A stretch of DNA of 64,000 nt from JAJDXO01 sp965213765. Lineage in GTDB: Bacteria > Pseudomonadota > Alphaproteobacteria > Rhodospirillales > UBA2165. The notes under the pieces are model-generated. The model was given only the letters and a program-made list of their open reading frames with translations. It did not search any database and was not told where the DNA came from. Both the position numbers and the translations under genes were made by a program. Location: positions 3,348,001-3,412,000 of the forward strand of contig OZ243926.1 in the NCBI GenBank assembly GCA_965213765.1, given 5' to 3'. Shown here in pieces: positions 44,848 to 53,065 of the stretch. Each line of letters begins with the position of its first letter. Positions within the stretch are counted from its first letter, which is position 1.

Positions 44848-46707
44848 ATGGAGTTGAGTGCCGCTGTCGGCCTGAGAGCAGCAGTGATTGGAACAATGGC
44901 CGCCGGTCTGGCAGCCATGCCTCCGAGTGTGCTCGCCGCCGACAGGCCGCTGTCGCCTGCGCCGTCCGAGTCGGCCGCGCTCACCGAAGGCGCCTTCGAG
45001 AACTGGACCACCAATCGGCTGCCGTCGATCCTCGGCGCGACCGACGTCAGCCGCTACCGGGTGATCTTCAGTCTGCAGAAAAATGGCGAATGGGAGGCCG
45101 CCGACAAGATCATCAATACGCTGGAGAACCGGGTGCTGATGGGACATGTCCTGGCGCAACGCTATTTGCATCCAACCAAGTATCGTTCCCGTTACAAGGA
45201 GCTGAAGGCCTGGATGGATCAATATGCGGACCATCCGGATGCCCGGCGGCTCTATAAGCTGGCGCTCCGTCGCCGGCCCAAGAATTGGAAGATGCCGAAA
45301 CCGCCCACGGGACAGCGCCTGGCGGGCTCGGGACACGACGGCGCGGTCACGACCAAGGTCTACCGGCCGACCAGGAAATTGAACCGGGCCGACCGAAACC
45401 GGGCGCGTCAAATCCGGCGCCAGATTTCCTGGCATCTCCGCAAGGGCTGGACCAAGGCCGCAAAGGAGCGGATCCGCGCCAAGGAAACCAAGCGGCTATT
45501 CCATCCCGGCCAGTACGACCGGTTCCAAGCCGCTCTCGGCGCCGCCTATTACGCCCATCGACGATATGAGTGGGCCGCTGAATGGACGGGCCGCGCGATC
45601 AAGCGCTCGGGCAAGTTCATTCCGTCCGCCCATTGGACCGCCGGCCTCGCGAAATGGCGTCTCGGCAAGTTTGATGAGGCGGCCACCCATTTCGGCGAGG
45701 TCGCGACGTCGGATTATTCCTCACCGTGGCTGTCGAGCGCCGGCGCCTTCTGGGCGGCGCGCGCGGAGCTCAAAGCCAAGCGGCCGGAGCGGGTGAACGG
45801 CTGGCTTGAAGAAGCCTCGGCCTATCCCCGGACGTTCTACGGCATTCTCGCCCGGCGGCAGCTGGGTCTGGACGTCAGCTACAACTGGGCGCCGCCGCCG
45901 CTTCAAGATGAGGCCCTCCGGCAGTTGGCCGAAGCACCGGGCGGCGCCCGGGCCGTAACGCTGCTGCAGGTGGGGCAGGATCGCCGTGCCGAGAGGGAAC
46001 TTCGGTACCTTTTCAGGCAGGCCTCGCCCAAACTGGCCAGGGCCATGCTGGCGCTCGCCGACCGGGCTCGCATGCCCTCGCTGGCCATGCGCCTTGGCAA
46101 TATGCTGGTGAAGAGCGGCTCCAGCCTTTACGACAGCACCGCCTATCCGGTGCCGAGCCTGCCGGTCGCGGATGAGCGTGTCCAGGATACCGCGCTGGTG
46201 CTGGCCCTGATCCGCCAGGAATCAGGCTTCAACCCCGACGCCAAGAGCCGGGCGGGCGCCCGCGGACTGATGCAGATCATGCCCCGTACCGCGAGCTTTA
46301 TCGCCCGGGACCGGCGCTATCGAGGCGTCAAGCGGCGCGCGCTGTTTGACCCGGAGACCAATGTTGAACTGGGTCAGCGCTACATCAATATTCTTCTGAA
46401 TGAGCCCTACATCGGCGGTGATCTGTTCCGCATGACCATTGCCTGGAACGCCGGGCCCGGAAACCTCCGAAAGTGGCAGCGGCATGCGGGCGGCGAGGGC
46501 GACCCCTTGCTCTTCATTGAGAGTATCCCGTTGCGGGAAACGCGCATCTTCGTCGAGCGGGTGTTGACCAATTACTGGATTTATCGCGCCCGCTTTGGCC
46601 AGCCGACCCCCAGTCTTGATGCGGTTGCCGCGGGGGAATGGCCGTCCTACCATCGGCCCGGTCCGAATGGCGTGGAGGTTGCCCGGGATGAGCAAAAAGA
46701 AAAGTGA
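44848..46707 (+). CDS. Soluble lytic murein transglycosylase (Slt family)
   Basis: The 619-aa protein has a signal peptide (AVIGTMAAGLAAMPPSVLAA), a long helical superhelix, and a C-terminal lysozyme-like domain with catalytic Glu458 in IRQESGFNPDAKS, then GLMQIMPRTA and the AWNAGPGNLRKW motif. It cleaves peptidoglycan in the periplasm with 1,6-anhydro-MurNAc formation. The moaB start overlaps its end by 20 bases. Confidence 0.93.
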   Translation: MELSAAVGLRAAVIGTMAAGLAAMPPSVLAADRPLSPAPSESAALTEGAFENWTTNRLPSILGATDVSRYRVIFSLQKNGEWEAADKIINTLENRVLMGHVLAQRYLHPTKYRSRYKELKAWMDQYADHPDARRLYKLALRRRPKNWKMPKPPTGQRLAGSGHDGAVTTKVYRPTRKLNRADRNRARQIRRQISWHLRKGWTKAAKERIRAKETKRLFHPGQYDRFQAALGAAYYAHRRYEWAAEWTGRAIKRSGKFIPSAHWTAGLAKWRLGKFDEAATHFGEVATSDYSSPWLSSAGAFWAARAELKAKRPERVNGWLEEASAYPRTFYGILARRQLGLDVSYNWAPPPLQDEALRQLAEAPGGARAVTLLQVGQDRRAERELRYLFRQASPKLARAMLALADRARMPSLAMRLGNMLVKSGSSLYDSTAYPVPSLPVADERVQDTALVLALIRQESGFNPDAKSRAGARGLMQIMPRTASFIARDRRYRGVKRRALFDPETNVELGQRYINILLNEPYIGGDLFRMTIAWNAGPGNLRKWQRHAGGEGDPLLFIESIPLRETRIFVERVLTNYWIYRARFGQPTPSLDAVAAGEWPSYHRPGPNGVEVARDEQKEK

Positions 46708-47218
46708 GCGGGAGTTCCTTCCCGTCAACATCGCGGTCCTGACCGTCTCGGATACCCGAACCCTCGAAGACGATAAATCCGGCGACACGTTGGTCGACCG
46801 CATCGCGGGCGCCGGCCACGAACTGGCGGCGCGCGAGATCGTCCCCGACGATCAGGATGCCATTGTCGCCAAGCTCGAGGAATGGATCGCCGATCCGGAA
46901 GTCGACGTGGTGCTTTCCACCGGCGGAACCGGCGTGACCGGCCGGGATGTAACTCCCGAGGCCTTCGCATCGGTCTACGAGAAGGAAATAGCGGGGTTTG
47001 GTGAACTGTTCCGGATGCTGAGCTACGAGAAGATCGGTACCTCGACCATACAGTCGCGCGCCACCGCCGGCGTGGCGGGCGGCACCTATCTCTTTGCGCT
47101 CCCCGGATCTCCCGGCGCCTGCCGGGATGCCTGGGACGACATACTGGTCCACCAGCTGGATTACCGGTTTATGCCGTGCAATTTCGTCGAACTGATGCCG
47201 CGGCTCATGGAGAGTTGA
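46688..47218 (+). CDS. moaB: Molybdenum cofactor biosynthesis protein MoaB
   Basis: The 176-aa protein has the MogA/MoaB molybdopterin-binding fold, with TVSDTRTLEDDKSGD, LSTGGTGVTGRDVTPEAF and LFALPGSPGACRDAW. It acts in adenylylation of molybdopterin before Mo insertion, relevant to the SoeA-like enzyme in this window. ATG 46688 (MSKKKSE) lies inside the end of slt; the longer frame is the slt shadow. It converges with the DUF2064 gene, overlapping by 14 bases. Confidence 0.92.
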   Translation: MSKKKSEREFLPVNIAVLTVSDTRTLEDDKSGDTLVDRIAGAGHELAAREIVPDDQDAIVAKLEEWIADPEVDVVLSTGGTGVTGRDVTPEAFASVYEKEIAGFGELFRMLSYEKIGTSTIQSRATAGVAGGTYLFALPGSPGACRDAWDDILVHQLDYRFMPCNFVELMPRLMES

Positions 47219-47819
47219 GGTCGGCGCTCCGCTGCCAGGCGTCGAAGGCGGCGCCGTCATCTACATCCGAAAGCACGTCGCCCATGGCGACCGTCGTCCC
47301 TGGCGGCAGTGAGTTGATCGTATCCGCGAGTGCGTGGGGCGTAGACCAGCGCACCTTCGAAAAGGCATTGGGCATGGCTGGCCGCCGGCGGAACCCGACG
47401 AGGTAATAGCCGCCATCCGAGGCCGGCCCGAAGGTCATGTCGTGATCTCCGAGCGCGTTGAAGGCGTCGGCGATGTGGTCTGCATTCAGGTCCGGAATGT
47501 CGGTTCCAACGATAACTACGGGTCCCGGAGGCGGTGCCGCGGCCAGGCGAGCCATGCGGGCCCCAAGGTCGCCGCTTCCCTGGGTTATGCGCGGAATCCC
47601 CTCAGGCCAGAGACCGCGGTTCCATACATCCCGGTCCGGCGTGACGGCGAGGGAGGTGAGCCACCTCGCATCGCGGCTCAATTTGCGGACCGTATCGCAA
47701 AGCGTGCGGCGGTAAAACCCGGTCGCGGCGACCCAACCGATTTCCCGGGCCAGCCGGCTCTTGACGGTTCCCAGTCGCGGGGACTTTGCAAAGATGATCA
47801 GATGATTGCGAAGGCTCAT
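47205..47819 (-). CDS. DUF2064 transferase (TIGR04282-type, rSAM/selenodomain-associated)
   Basis: The 204-aa protein shows the sugar-nucleotidyltransferase-like pattern of DUF2064: IIFAKSPRLGTVKSRLAREI, VIVGTDIPDLNADHIADAF and FGPASDGGYYLVGFRR. The family is often encoded beside a TIGR04283 glycosyltransferase and sometimes arsenosugar or radical-SAM genes. The ATG overlaps the TIGR04283 stop by four bases. The substrate is not known. Confidence 0.85.
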   Translation of the reverse strand: MSLRNHLIIFAKSPRLGTVKSRLAREIGWVAATGFYRRTLCDTVRKLSRDARWLTSLAVTPDRDVWNRGLWPEGIPRITQGSGDLGARMARLAAAPPPGPVVIVGTDIPDLNADHIADAFNALGDHDMTFGPASDGGYYLVGFRRRPAMPNAFSKVRWSTPHALADTINSLPPGTTVAMGDVLSDVDDGAAFDAWQRSADLNSP

Positions 47820-48484
47820 CGATAGAGGCGTTCGATAACCGTCGGCGGGACCCCTAGATAATACAGCGCCAGGCAGAAATTGTTTCTGAACGCCCGGGCA
47901 AGATAGCCGTCCCGCCGATAGCGGATCGCCGATGTTAAGGCCTGGGCGCCCAGCAATTTAAGGCGGCGTCGGCCTATACGGCGAACCATGTCCACGTCCT
48001 CGAACATGATCATTGGCCGGAAGCCTCCCAGTTCCTCGTAGAATTTGCGGGAAATAAGCAAACCCTGATCGCCATAGGGAAGGCCGAGGCGGCGGGTCCG
48101 CCAGCCGACCAGTCGTTCCAGCCGCCGGGCCTGAGGTGCCTCGTCGTCGAGACACAACCGAAACACCGCGGCGCAATCGTCTCCTTCAATATTCATGAAT
48201 TCGGCGACCTGAGACTCCCACGGACCGGTAAGCCGGGTATCCGCGTGAAGAAACAATAACCACTCGCCGGTCGCGTTGCCGGCGCCCGCGCGCAACTGAT
48301 GGCCGCGCCCGAGTTCGGCCGTGATAACGGTGGCACCCAGAGATCGTGCGATTTCCGGGCCCTCGTCCGTCGAGCCGCCGTCCGCGACAAGGATTTCGGT
48401 CTCCATATCAAGGGATTGGAGCGAGGCGAGAGTCGCTGCCAAGCCCTCCGCGGCGTTGAATACGGGGATCACGATACTCAGCAT
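47816..48484 (-). CDS. TIGR04283-type family-2 glycosyltransferase
   Basis: The 222-aa GT-A glycosyltransferase has SIVIPVFNAAEGLAATLASL, the DXD-like ILVADGGSTDEGPEIA and LLFLHADTRL motifs, and the GLPYGDQGLLISRKFYEELGGF acceptor region. It is cotranscribed with the DUF2064 gene. A PA0069-type radical SAM gene diverges from it 83 bases away. No arsenic methyltransferase is present in the window. Confidence 0.85.
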   Translation of the reverse strand: MLSIVIPVFNAAEGLAATLASLQSLDMETEILVADGGSTDEGPEIARSLGATVITAELGRGHQLRAGAGNATGEWLLFLHADTRLTGPWESQVAEFMNIEGDDCAAVFRLCLDDEAPQARRLERLVGWRTRRLGLPYGDQGLLISRKFYEELGGFRPMIMFEDVDMVRRIGRRRLKLLGAQALTSAIRYRRDGYLARAFRNNFCLALYYLGVPPTVIERLYR

Positions 48485-48567
48485 GGCGCGGACTATAACA
48501 CGCGGGAATCGGCGATCACGGCGATTTTCGTTCTTGATTTGTTCGCTACTTTGGCTAGGCTGTTCCG

Positions 48568-49644
48568 ATGATCGACGCGCTGCCAGATGCGCCGCGGAAG
48601 GGCCGGGGAGCTGTCGGCAATCCCGCAGGCCGGTTCGAGCTCGAGGATCGGGTTGCAGCCGATGACGGATGGTGGCGGGATCCCGATGCCGGCCGCCTCG
48701 AGACCGTCCTCACCAAGGACAGTACGCGGACGATCATTAGCCGCAACGACTCCCCCGATATTCCGTTCGATCGATCGATCAACCCATATCGGGGCTGCGA
48801 GCACGGCTGTGTCTATTGCTTTGCCCGTCCCACTCATTCCTACCTGGGCCTTTCCCCGGGGCTCGATTTCGAGAGCCGCATTTTCTTCAAACCCGATGCG
48901 GCGCGTCTGCTCGAAACGGAGTTGCGGAAACCGGGCTACCAATGCAAACCCATTGCGCTTGGGGTGAACACTGATGCGTACCAGCCCGCCGAGCGCGAAC
49001 TGGGAATAACCCGCTCCATCTTGGAGGTGCTGTCCCGATACAATCATCCGGTCTCCTTGATTACCAAGTCCGCGGGAATTCTGAGAGACCTCGATATCCT
49101 CACGTCCATGGCCGAGCGCAATCTTGTCCATGCTTTTTTCTCCATCACCACCCTTGATCCAAAACTGGCTCGTACCATGGAGCCGCGGGCCGCGCGCCCG
49201 GACAAGCGCCTGGAGGCTATCCGGCAATTGAGTGCCGCCGGCATTCCCACCGGTGTGATGGCGGCGCCGATGATCCCGGCGATCAATGATCAAGAGCTTG
49301 AGGGCATTCTCGAAGCGGCCGCCGGGGTCGGGGCGACACGGGCGGGGTATATCCTGCTGAGACTGCCCTGGGAGCTGAAGGAGGTGTTTTCCGAGTGGCT
49401 AGGCGCTCATTTTCCCGATCGGGCGCAAAAGGTGGAAACGCTCATTCGGTCCTGCCGGCAGGGCAAACTCAATCAGGCGGGATTTGGCCGGCGAATGCGG
49501 GGGGATGGTCCCTATGCCGCGCTGCTCAACAACCGGTTCAAGGTCACCGAACGCCGCTTGGGGTTGGACCGGACTTGGCACGAACTCGATAGCAGCCGAT
49601 TTGCGCCGCCGCCGGAGCCGGGTGCCCAGCTGACACTGATATGA
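48568..49644 (+). CDS. PA0069-family radical SAM protein (SplB-like)
   Basis: The 358-aa protein has the radical SAM cluster CEHGCVYC (Cys77, Cys81, Cys84), preceded by SINPYRG and followed by FARPTHSYLGLSPGLDFES. This resembles the spore photoproduct lyase-like PA0069 family, whose reaction is not established. ATG 48568 is in the divergent gap with the glycosyltransferase. C-terminal residues are basic and may bind nucleic acid, which is inference. Confidence 0.88.
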   Translation: MIDALPDAPRKGRGAVGNPAGRFELEDRVAADDGWWRDPDAGRLETVLTKDSTRTIISRNDSPDIPFDRSINPYRGCEHGCVYCFARPTHSYLGLSPGLDFESRIFFKPDAARLLETELRKPGYQCKPIALGVNTDAYQPAERELGITRSILEVLSRYNHPVSLITKSAGILRDLDILTSMAERNLVHAFFSITTLDPKLARTMEPRAARPDKRLEAIRQLSAAGIPTGVMAAPMIPAINDQELEGILEAAAGVGATRAGYILLRLPWELKEVFSEWLGAHFPDRAQKVETLIRSCRQGKLNQAGFGRRMRGDGPYAALLNNRFKVTERRLGLDRTWHELDSSRFAPPPEPGAQLTLI

Positions 49645-49727
49645 CTCAGGCCCGCAAGCTGGGCGCTGGACAACACCCCCCGGGATGTGGCCTATAACCA
49701 AACCGGTTTTTTTGACGGAGACAGGCC

Positions 49728-50213
49728 ATGCTGGCGAATTTGGACCGCGCCCAGTTCATCGAATTGCTGCGCAAACTCGGAGAAGAGGAAGACGAGGCCG
49801 TGTTGACGGCGGCGCGGGATATTCACGCCAAGATGACCGTAGCAGGCGTCGACTGGGACGATTTGCTGGTTCCCGAGCATCCCGACGAACCGGAGGAAGA
49901 CGAAGAGGATTATGAAGACGACGCCGGCTTCGACGATGACGAGGACGAACAGGATGGCGACCTCGATGATGATGACGAGGACGAACAGGATGACGACCTC
50001 GATGACGATGACGAGGATGATGAGGACGAACGCGCGCTGACCGACGAAGAGAAGGCGGAAGCTCTGTCGCTGATCACCAGGCTTCTCGACAAGGGCGTCT
50101 CGGCCGACACCAAGGAAGAGCTCGAAGAATACAAACAGGATATCGACGAAGGTGAATTCGAGGACATGGATCTGCGTTACCTCCGTGCCCTTCACAAACG
50201 GCTGGCGTCGTAG
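49728..50213 (+). CDS. Hypothetical protein with internal acidic repeat
   Basis: The 161-aa protein has three zones. Residues 1-52 form a small helical segment (FIELLRKLGEEEDEAVLTAA; DIHAKMTVAGVDWDDLL). Residues 53-102 are almost all Asp and Glu with a 12-residue unit DEDEQDGDLDDD repeated about 2.5 times. Residues 103-161 are a helical charged tail (DEEKAEALSLITRLLDKGVS). I recognise no family. The DNA repeat period is 36 bp, so copy number may vary between strains. The gene is followed closely by DUF952. Confidence 0.75.
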   Translation: MLANLDRAQFIELLRKLGEEEDEAVLTAARDIHAKMTVAGVDWDDLLVPEHPDEPEEDEEDYEDDAGFDDDEDEQDGDLDDDDEDEQDDDLDDDDEDDEDERALTDEEKAEALSLITRLLDKGVSADTKEELEEYKQDIDEGEFEDMDLRYLRALHKRLAS

Positions 50214-50232
50214 ACCGTTCGTACGGCAATTC

Positions 50233-50628
50233 ATGCCCAATCCGATCTATCACATCTGCCGGACCGAGGAGTGGGAGGCGGCACAGTCGGCCGGCAACTA
50301 TCCCGGTTCTTCGCAGGACCTGGCCGACGGATTCATCCATTTTTCCACCGCCGAACAAGTGATCGGGAGCGCCGCCAAGCATCGGGCCGGGCAGGACGGC
50401 TTGCTGCTGCTGACCGTCGATGGGGATGTGCTGGGGGAGGCGTTGAAATGGGAGCCATCCCGCGGCGGCGCGCTGTTCCCCCATCTCTACGGCGAGCTGC
50501 CGGTTTCGGCTGTTCTCCGGGTCGATCCGTTGCCTCTTGGCCCGGACGGCCGGCACGTGTTTCCCGACCTCGGTCAATTATGTCTTAACGTATCTAGAGC
50601 AGTGTCCGGCCAAATTGAATCAATTTGA
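50233..50628 (+). CDS. DUF952 protein with element-derived C-terminus
   Basis: The 131-aa protein matches DUF952 (MPNPIYHICRTEEWEAAQSA; DGFIHFSTAEQV; LKWEPSRGGALFPHLYGELP), an ADP-ribosyltransferase-like small fold of unknown function. The last eleven codons (SRAVSGQIESI and stop) lie across the TA border and inside the adjacent miniature element, so the natural end was probably near LCLNV. ATG 50233 was chosen over the earlier frame overlapping the acidic protein. Confidence 0.82.
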   Translation: MPNPIYHICRTEEWEAAQSAGNYPGSSQDLADGFIHFSTAEQVIGSAAKHRAGQDGLLLLTVDGDVLGEALKWEPSRGGALFPHLYGELPVSAVLRVDPLPLGPDGRHVFPDLGQLCLNVSRAVSGQIESI

Positions 50629-50861
50629 TGGCGCTCATCGGTTAGCCGGGCAGGCGCGGGCCGAAGGGCGATGTCTGCGCATCGGACGAGGCCCGCAACG
50701 CACCCGGAGGACCGGGGAGCGCCGCCGAAGGCCGGGTTCCTTCGCGTCGTGGCGGCGTTGCGCCACTCCGCCGATGGGCCGGCATCGCCGTTCGCGGCGC
50801 GCCTGGCCACGACGCGAATTAATCCCGGTCAAATGGTTCAATTTGGCCGGAAACTGCTCTA
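50595..50861. repeat. MITE-like element, family B copy 1 (267 bp)
   Basis: The left end TAGAGCAGTGTCCGGCCAAA and the reverse complement of the right end (TAGAGCAGTTTCCGGCCAAA) match over about 30 bp with few mismatches, and both borders are TA. The interior has no credible gene. A 48-bp relative lies at 56915-56962. The element provides the end of the DUF952 gene. Confidence 0.8.
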
Positions 50862-50945
50862 ACTGTTAAGATTCACCAGGTTGGCGCGCACGGACGGGGT
50901 GCGCGCCGCGACGGGAGTTTCGGAACCCCCTAATCTGGGAAGACC

Positions 50946-52352
50946 ATGGAAAGCGTCGCCCATTCCGAATTGACAGGTATTGCCGTTGTCGCCCTTGCGG
51001 CGCTGCTCTGCGGTCTGATGATGGAGCGGCTTCGCCAACCCGCTTTCGTCGGTTACATCGTGGCGGGCGTACTTCTTGGTCCATCCGGCTTCGCCCTGGT
51101 CGAGAACCGCGATCAGATCGACACGCTCGCCGACCTTGGCGTCCTCATGCTGTTGTTCGTCGTCGGTATGGAATTGTCGATCCGGCTGTTCATGCGAATC
51201 TGGCGCCTGGCGCTCAGCACCACCCTGATCCAGATTGCCGCCTCCATGGTGGTGATGCTTTTGCTCTCCGCGCTGACGGATTGGCCGATCGGCATGGTCG
51301 TCCTGCTGGGGTTCGTGGTGGCGTTGTCGAGCACGGCCGCCGCCATCAAGATGCTTCAGGAAAGCCGGGAGACCAAGAGCAGGACCGGTTTGATCAGCGT
51401 CGCCGTGCTGATTACCCAGGATTTGGCGTTCGTGCCGATGATCCTGATCTTGGGCGTCATCAGTGTTGGACACGCGGCGTATCAGGGCCTTCTGGCCGTG
51501 GTCGGGTCGATGGCGATCCTCGCCGCGCTTATCTGGTATCTGGCGCGAGGGCGGAGAATCCGGCTGCCCATGGCGTATCTGTTCTCGCGCTCGAACGAAC
51601 TCGCACCGCTGACCGCGCTCGCCTTCTGCTTCGGCGCCGCGACCATATCCGGCTTGCTGGGGATGTCGCCGGCCTACGGCGCGTTTCTCGCCGGCCTTGT
51701 GCTCGGCAATAGCGAACAGCGGCCCCAACTGCTCCGGAACGCCAAGCCCATCCAGTCGATCCTGGTGATGGTGTTTTTCCTGTCGGTTGGTTTGTTGCTT
51801 GATTTGCCGTTCATTTGGGACAATCTCGGCACGGTGCTATTGCTGTTGTTCCTGGTGACCGTGTTCAAGACGGTGATGAATACCGCCATCCTCCGGTTCA
51901 TGGGACAGCCCTGGGCGGTAGCTTTCATGACCAGCGTCATCCTGGCCCAAATCGGCGAATTCTCCTTTCTGCTCGCGCGGACCGGCCTCGAGACCGGTCT
52001 TATCGGCGAGGACGTAATGCGCCTCGTGGTGGCGGTAACGGTTCTGAGCCTGGCGCTGAGCCCGCTTTGGCTGCTGACCGCCCGCCGCCTCCACTACTTG
52101 ACCGCCGGCAGTGTCGAGAGCCTGGGTGAAATGATGAGCCTGGTGTATGGGCGCGAAGCGGGCATGATTGCTGATACGGTTCAGCAAGTGGGGCCCAAGG
52201 CGCGGCTGGTTGGGGAGCGGCTTGCCCGCCTGGCCCGGCCGTCCAAGCCGCATGACGCCGGCAACGCCTCAAAGCGGGGGGCCGGCAAGCCCGAGACAGC
52301 CGAGCCGAAAGCAATTGCGGACGAGACCAAAAAGGGAAGTTCCGATTCCTGA
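50946..52352 (+). CDS. CPA2-family monovalent cation:proton antiporter
   Basis: The 468-aa membrane protein has about 12 hydrophobic helices with GYIVAGVLLGPSGFALVENR, VALSSTAAAIKMLQ and the acidic/Ala-rich AYGAFLAGLVLGNSEQRPQ. These are CPA2 (KefB/KefC) features; no C-terminal RCK domain is present. It likely exchanges K+ or Na+ for protons. The last 60 residues are hydrophilic. It overlaps the start of rnhB. Confidence 0.85.
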   Translation: MESVAHSELTGIAVVALAALLCGLMMERLRQPAFVGYIVAGVLLGPSGFALVENRDQIDTLADLGVLMLLFVVGMELSIRLFMRIWRLALSTTLIQIAASMVVMLLLSALTDWPIGMVVLLGFVVALSSTAAAIKMLQESRETKSRTGLISVAVLITQDLAFVPMILILGVISVGHAAYQGLLAVVGSMAILAALIWYLARGRRIRLPMAYLFSRSNELAPLTALAFCFGAATISGLLGMSPAYGAFLAGLVLGNSEQRPQLLRNAKPIQSILVMVFFLSVGLLLDLPFIWDNLGTVLLLLFLVTVFKTVMNTAILRFMGQPWAVAFMTSVILAQIGEFSFLLARTGLETGLIGEDVMRLVVAVTVLSLALSPLWLLTARRLHYLTAGSVESLGEMMSLVYGREAGMIADTVQQVGPKARLVGERLARLARPSKPHDAGNASKRGAGKPETAEPKAIADETKKGSSDS

Positions 52353-52971
52353 TTTCACATTCGAGGAACGGGCTCTCCAAGAGGGGCACCGGCGAATTGC
52401 GGGCATCGATGAAGCGGGGCGCGGCCCATGGGCCGGTCCGGTTGTTGCGGCGGCGGTCATCCTCTCGCGGGACGAACTCCCGGCGCAACTGGCGGAGCGG
52501 ATCGACGATTCCAAGGAGCTAAAAGAGGACAAGCGCGAGGAACTCCTGTCCGGATTTGCTCCCTTCGCCGAGATCGGGATCGGCCGGGCATCCGTCGAGG
52601 AAATCGATGAGCTGAACATTCTTCAGGCGACCATGGTGGCGATGGCCCGCGCTGCGGACCAGGTGAACCCCGATTTTGCCCTGGTCGACGGCAACCGGTG
52701 TCCCGGCCTCCAATGCGGCAGCCTCGCGGTGGTCAAAGGCGACTCCCTCAGTCTCTCCATTGCCGCCGCCTCCATCGTCGCAAAGGTCACCCGGGATCGG
52801 ATCATGCGGGAATTGGACCGCCAGTTTCCCGGTTTCGGTTGGGCGGGTAACAAGGGGTACGGCACCGCCGAGCATCGGGCCGGCCTGAGCCGGTTGGGCA
52901 TTACACCCCATCATCGCCGGAGCTTCGCGCCGATCGCCAAATTGCTCGATCAAGATGTTGAGTCCAGGTGA
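52315..52971 (+). CDS. rnhB: Ribonuclease HII
   Basis: RNase HII removes ribonucleotides from DNA. The acidic active-site motifs are visible: IAGIDEAGRGPWAGP, DDSKEL and FALVDGNRCPG, with the C-terminal GYGTAEHRAGLSRLG typical of HII. Family similarity begins at PDFTFEERA, so I used TTG 52315, which overlaps the antiporter by 38 bases. ATG 52252 is the alternative and would add 21 residues and a 101-base overlap. Confidence 0.9.
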   Translation: MRTRPKREVPIPDFTFEERALQEGHRRIAGIDEAGRGPWAGPVVAAAVILSRDELPAQLAERIDDSKELKEDKREELLSGFAPFAEIGIGRASVEEIDELNILQATMVAMARAADQVNPDFALVDGNRCPGLQCGSLAVVKGDSLSLSIAAASIVAKVTRDRIMRELDRQFPGFGWAGNKGYGTAEHRAGLSRLGITPHHRRSFAPIAKLLDQDVESR

Positions 52972-53054
52972 CGCTGGAGACCTATATCTGGCGTATCGAA
53001 TCCTTCTAAGTCATTGATTCCATTTCGTTCTTGACGGCGAGTCCGGGCCGAATC
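52960..53054. promoter_or_regulatory. Cluster of five GANTC methylation sites upstream of ccrM
   Basis: GANTC occurs at 52960-52964, 52998-53002, 53016-53020, 53039-53043 and 53050-53054, ending 11 bases before the ccrM ATG. Chance expectation for 95 bp is about 0.4 site. The density suggests methylation-sensitive control of ccrM by its own product. Confidence 0.75.
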
Positions 53055-53065
53055 AGGATGCGCCG

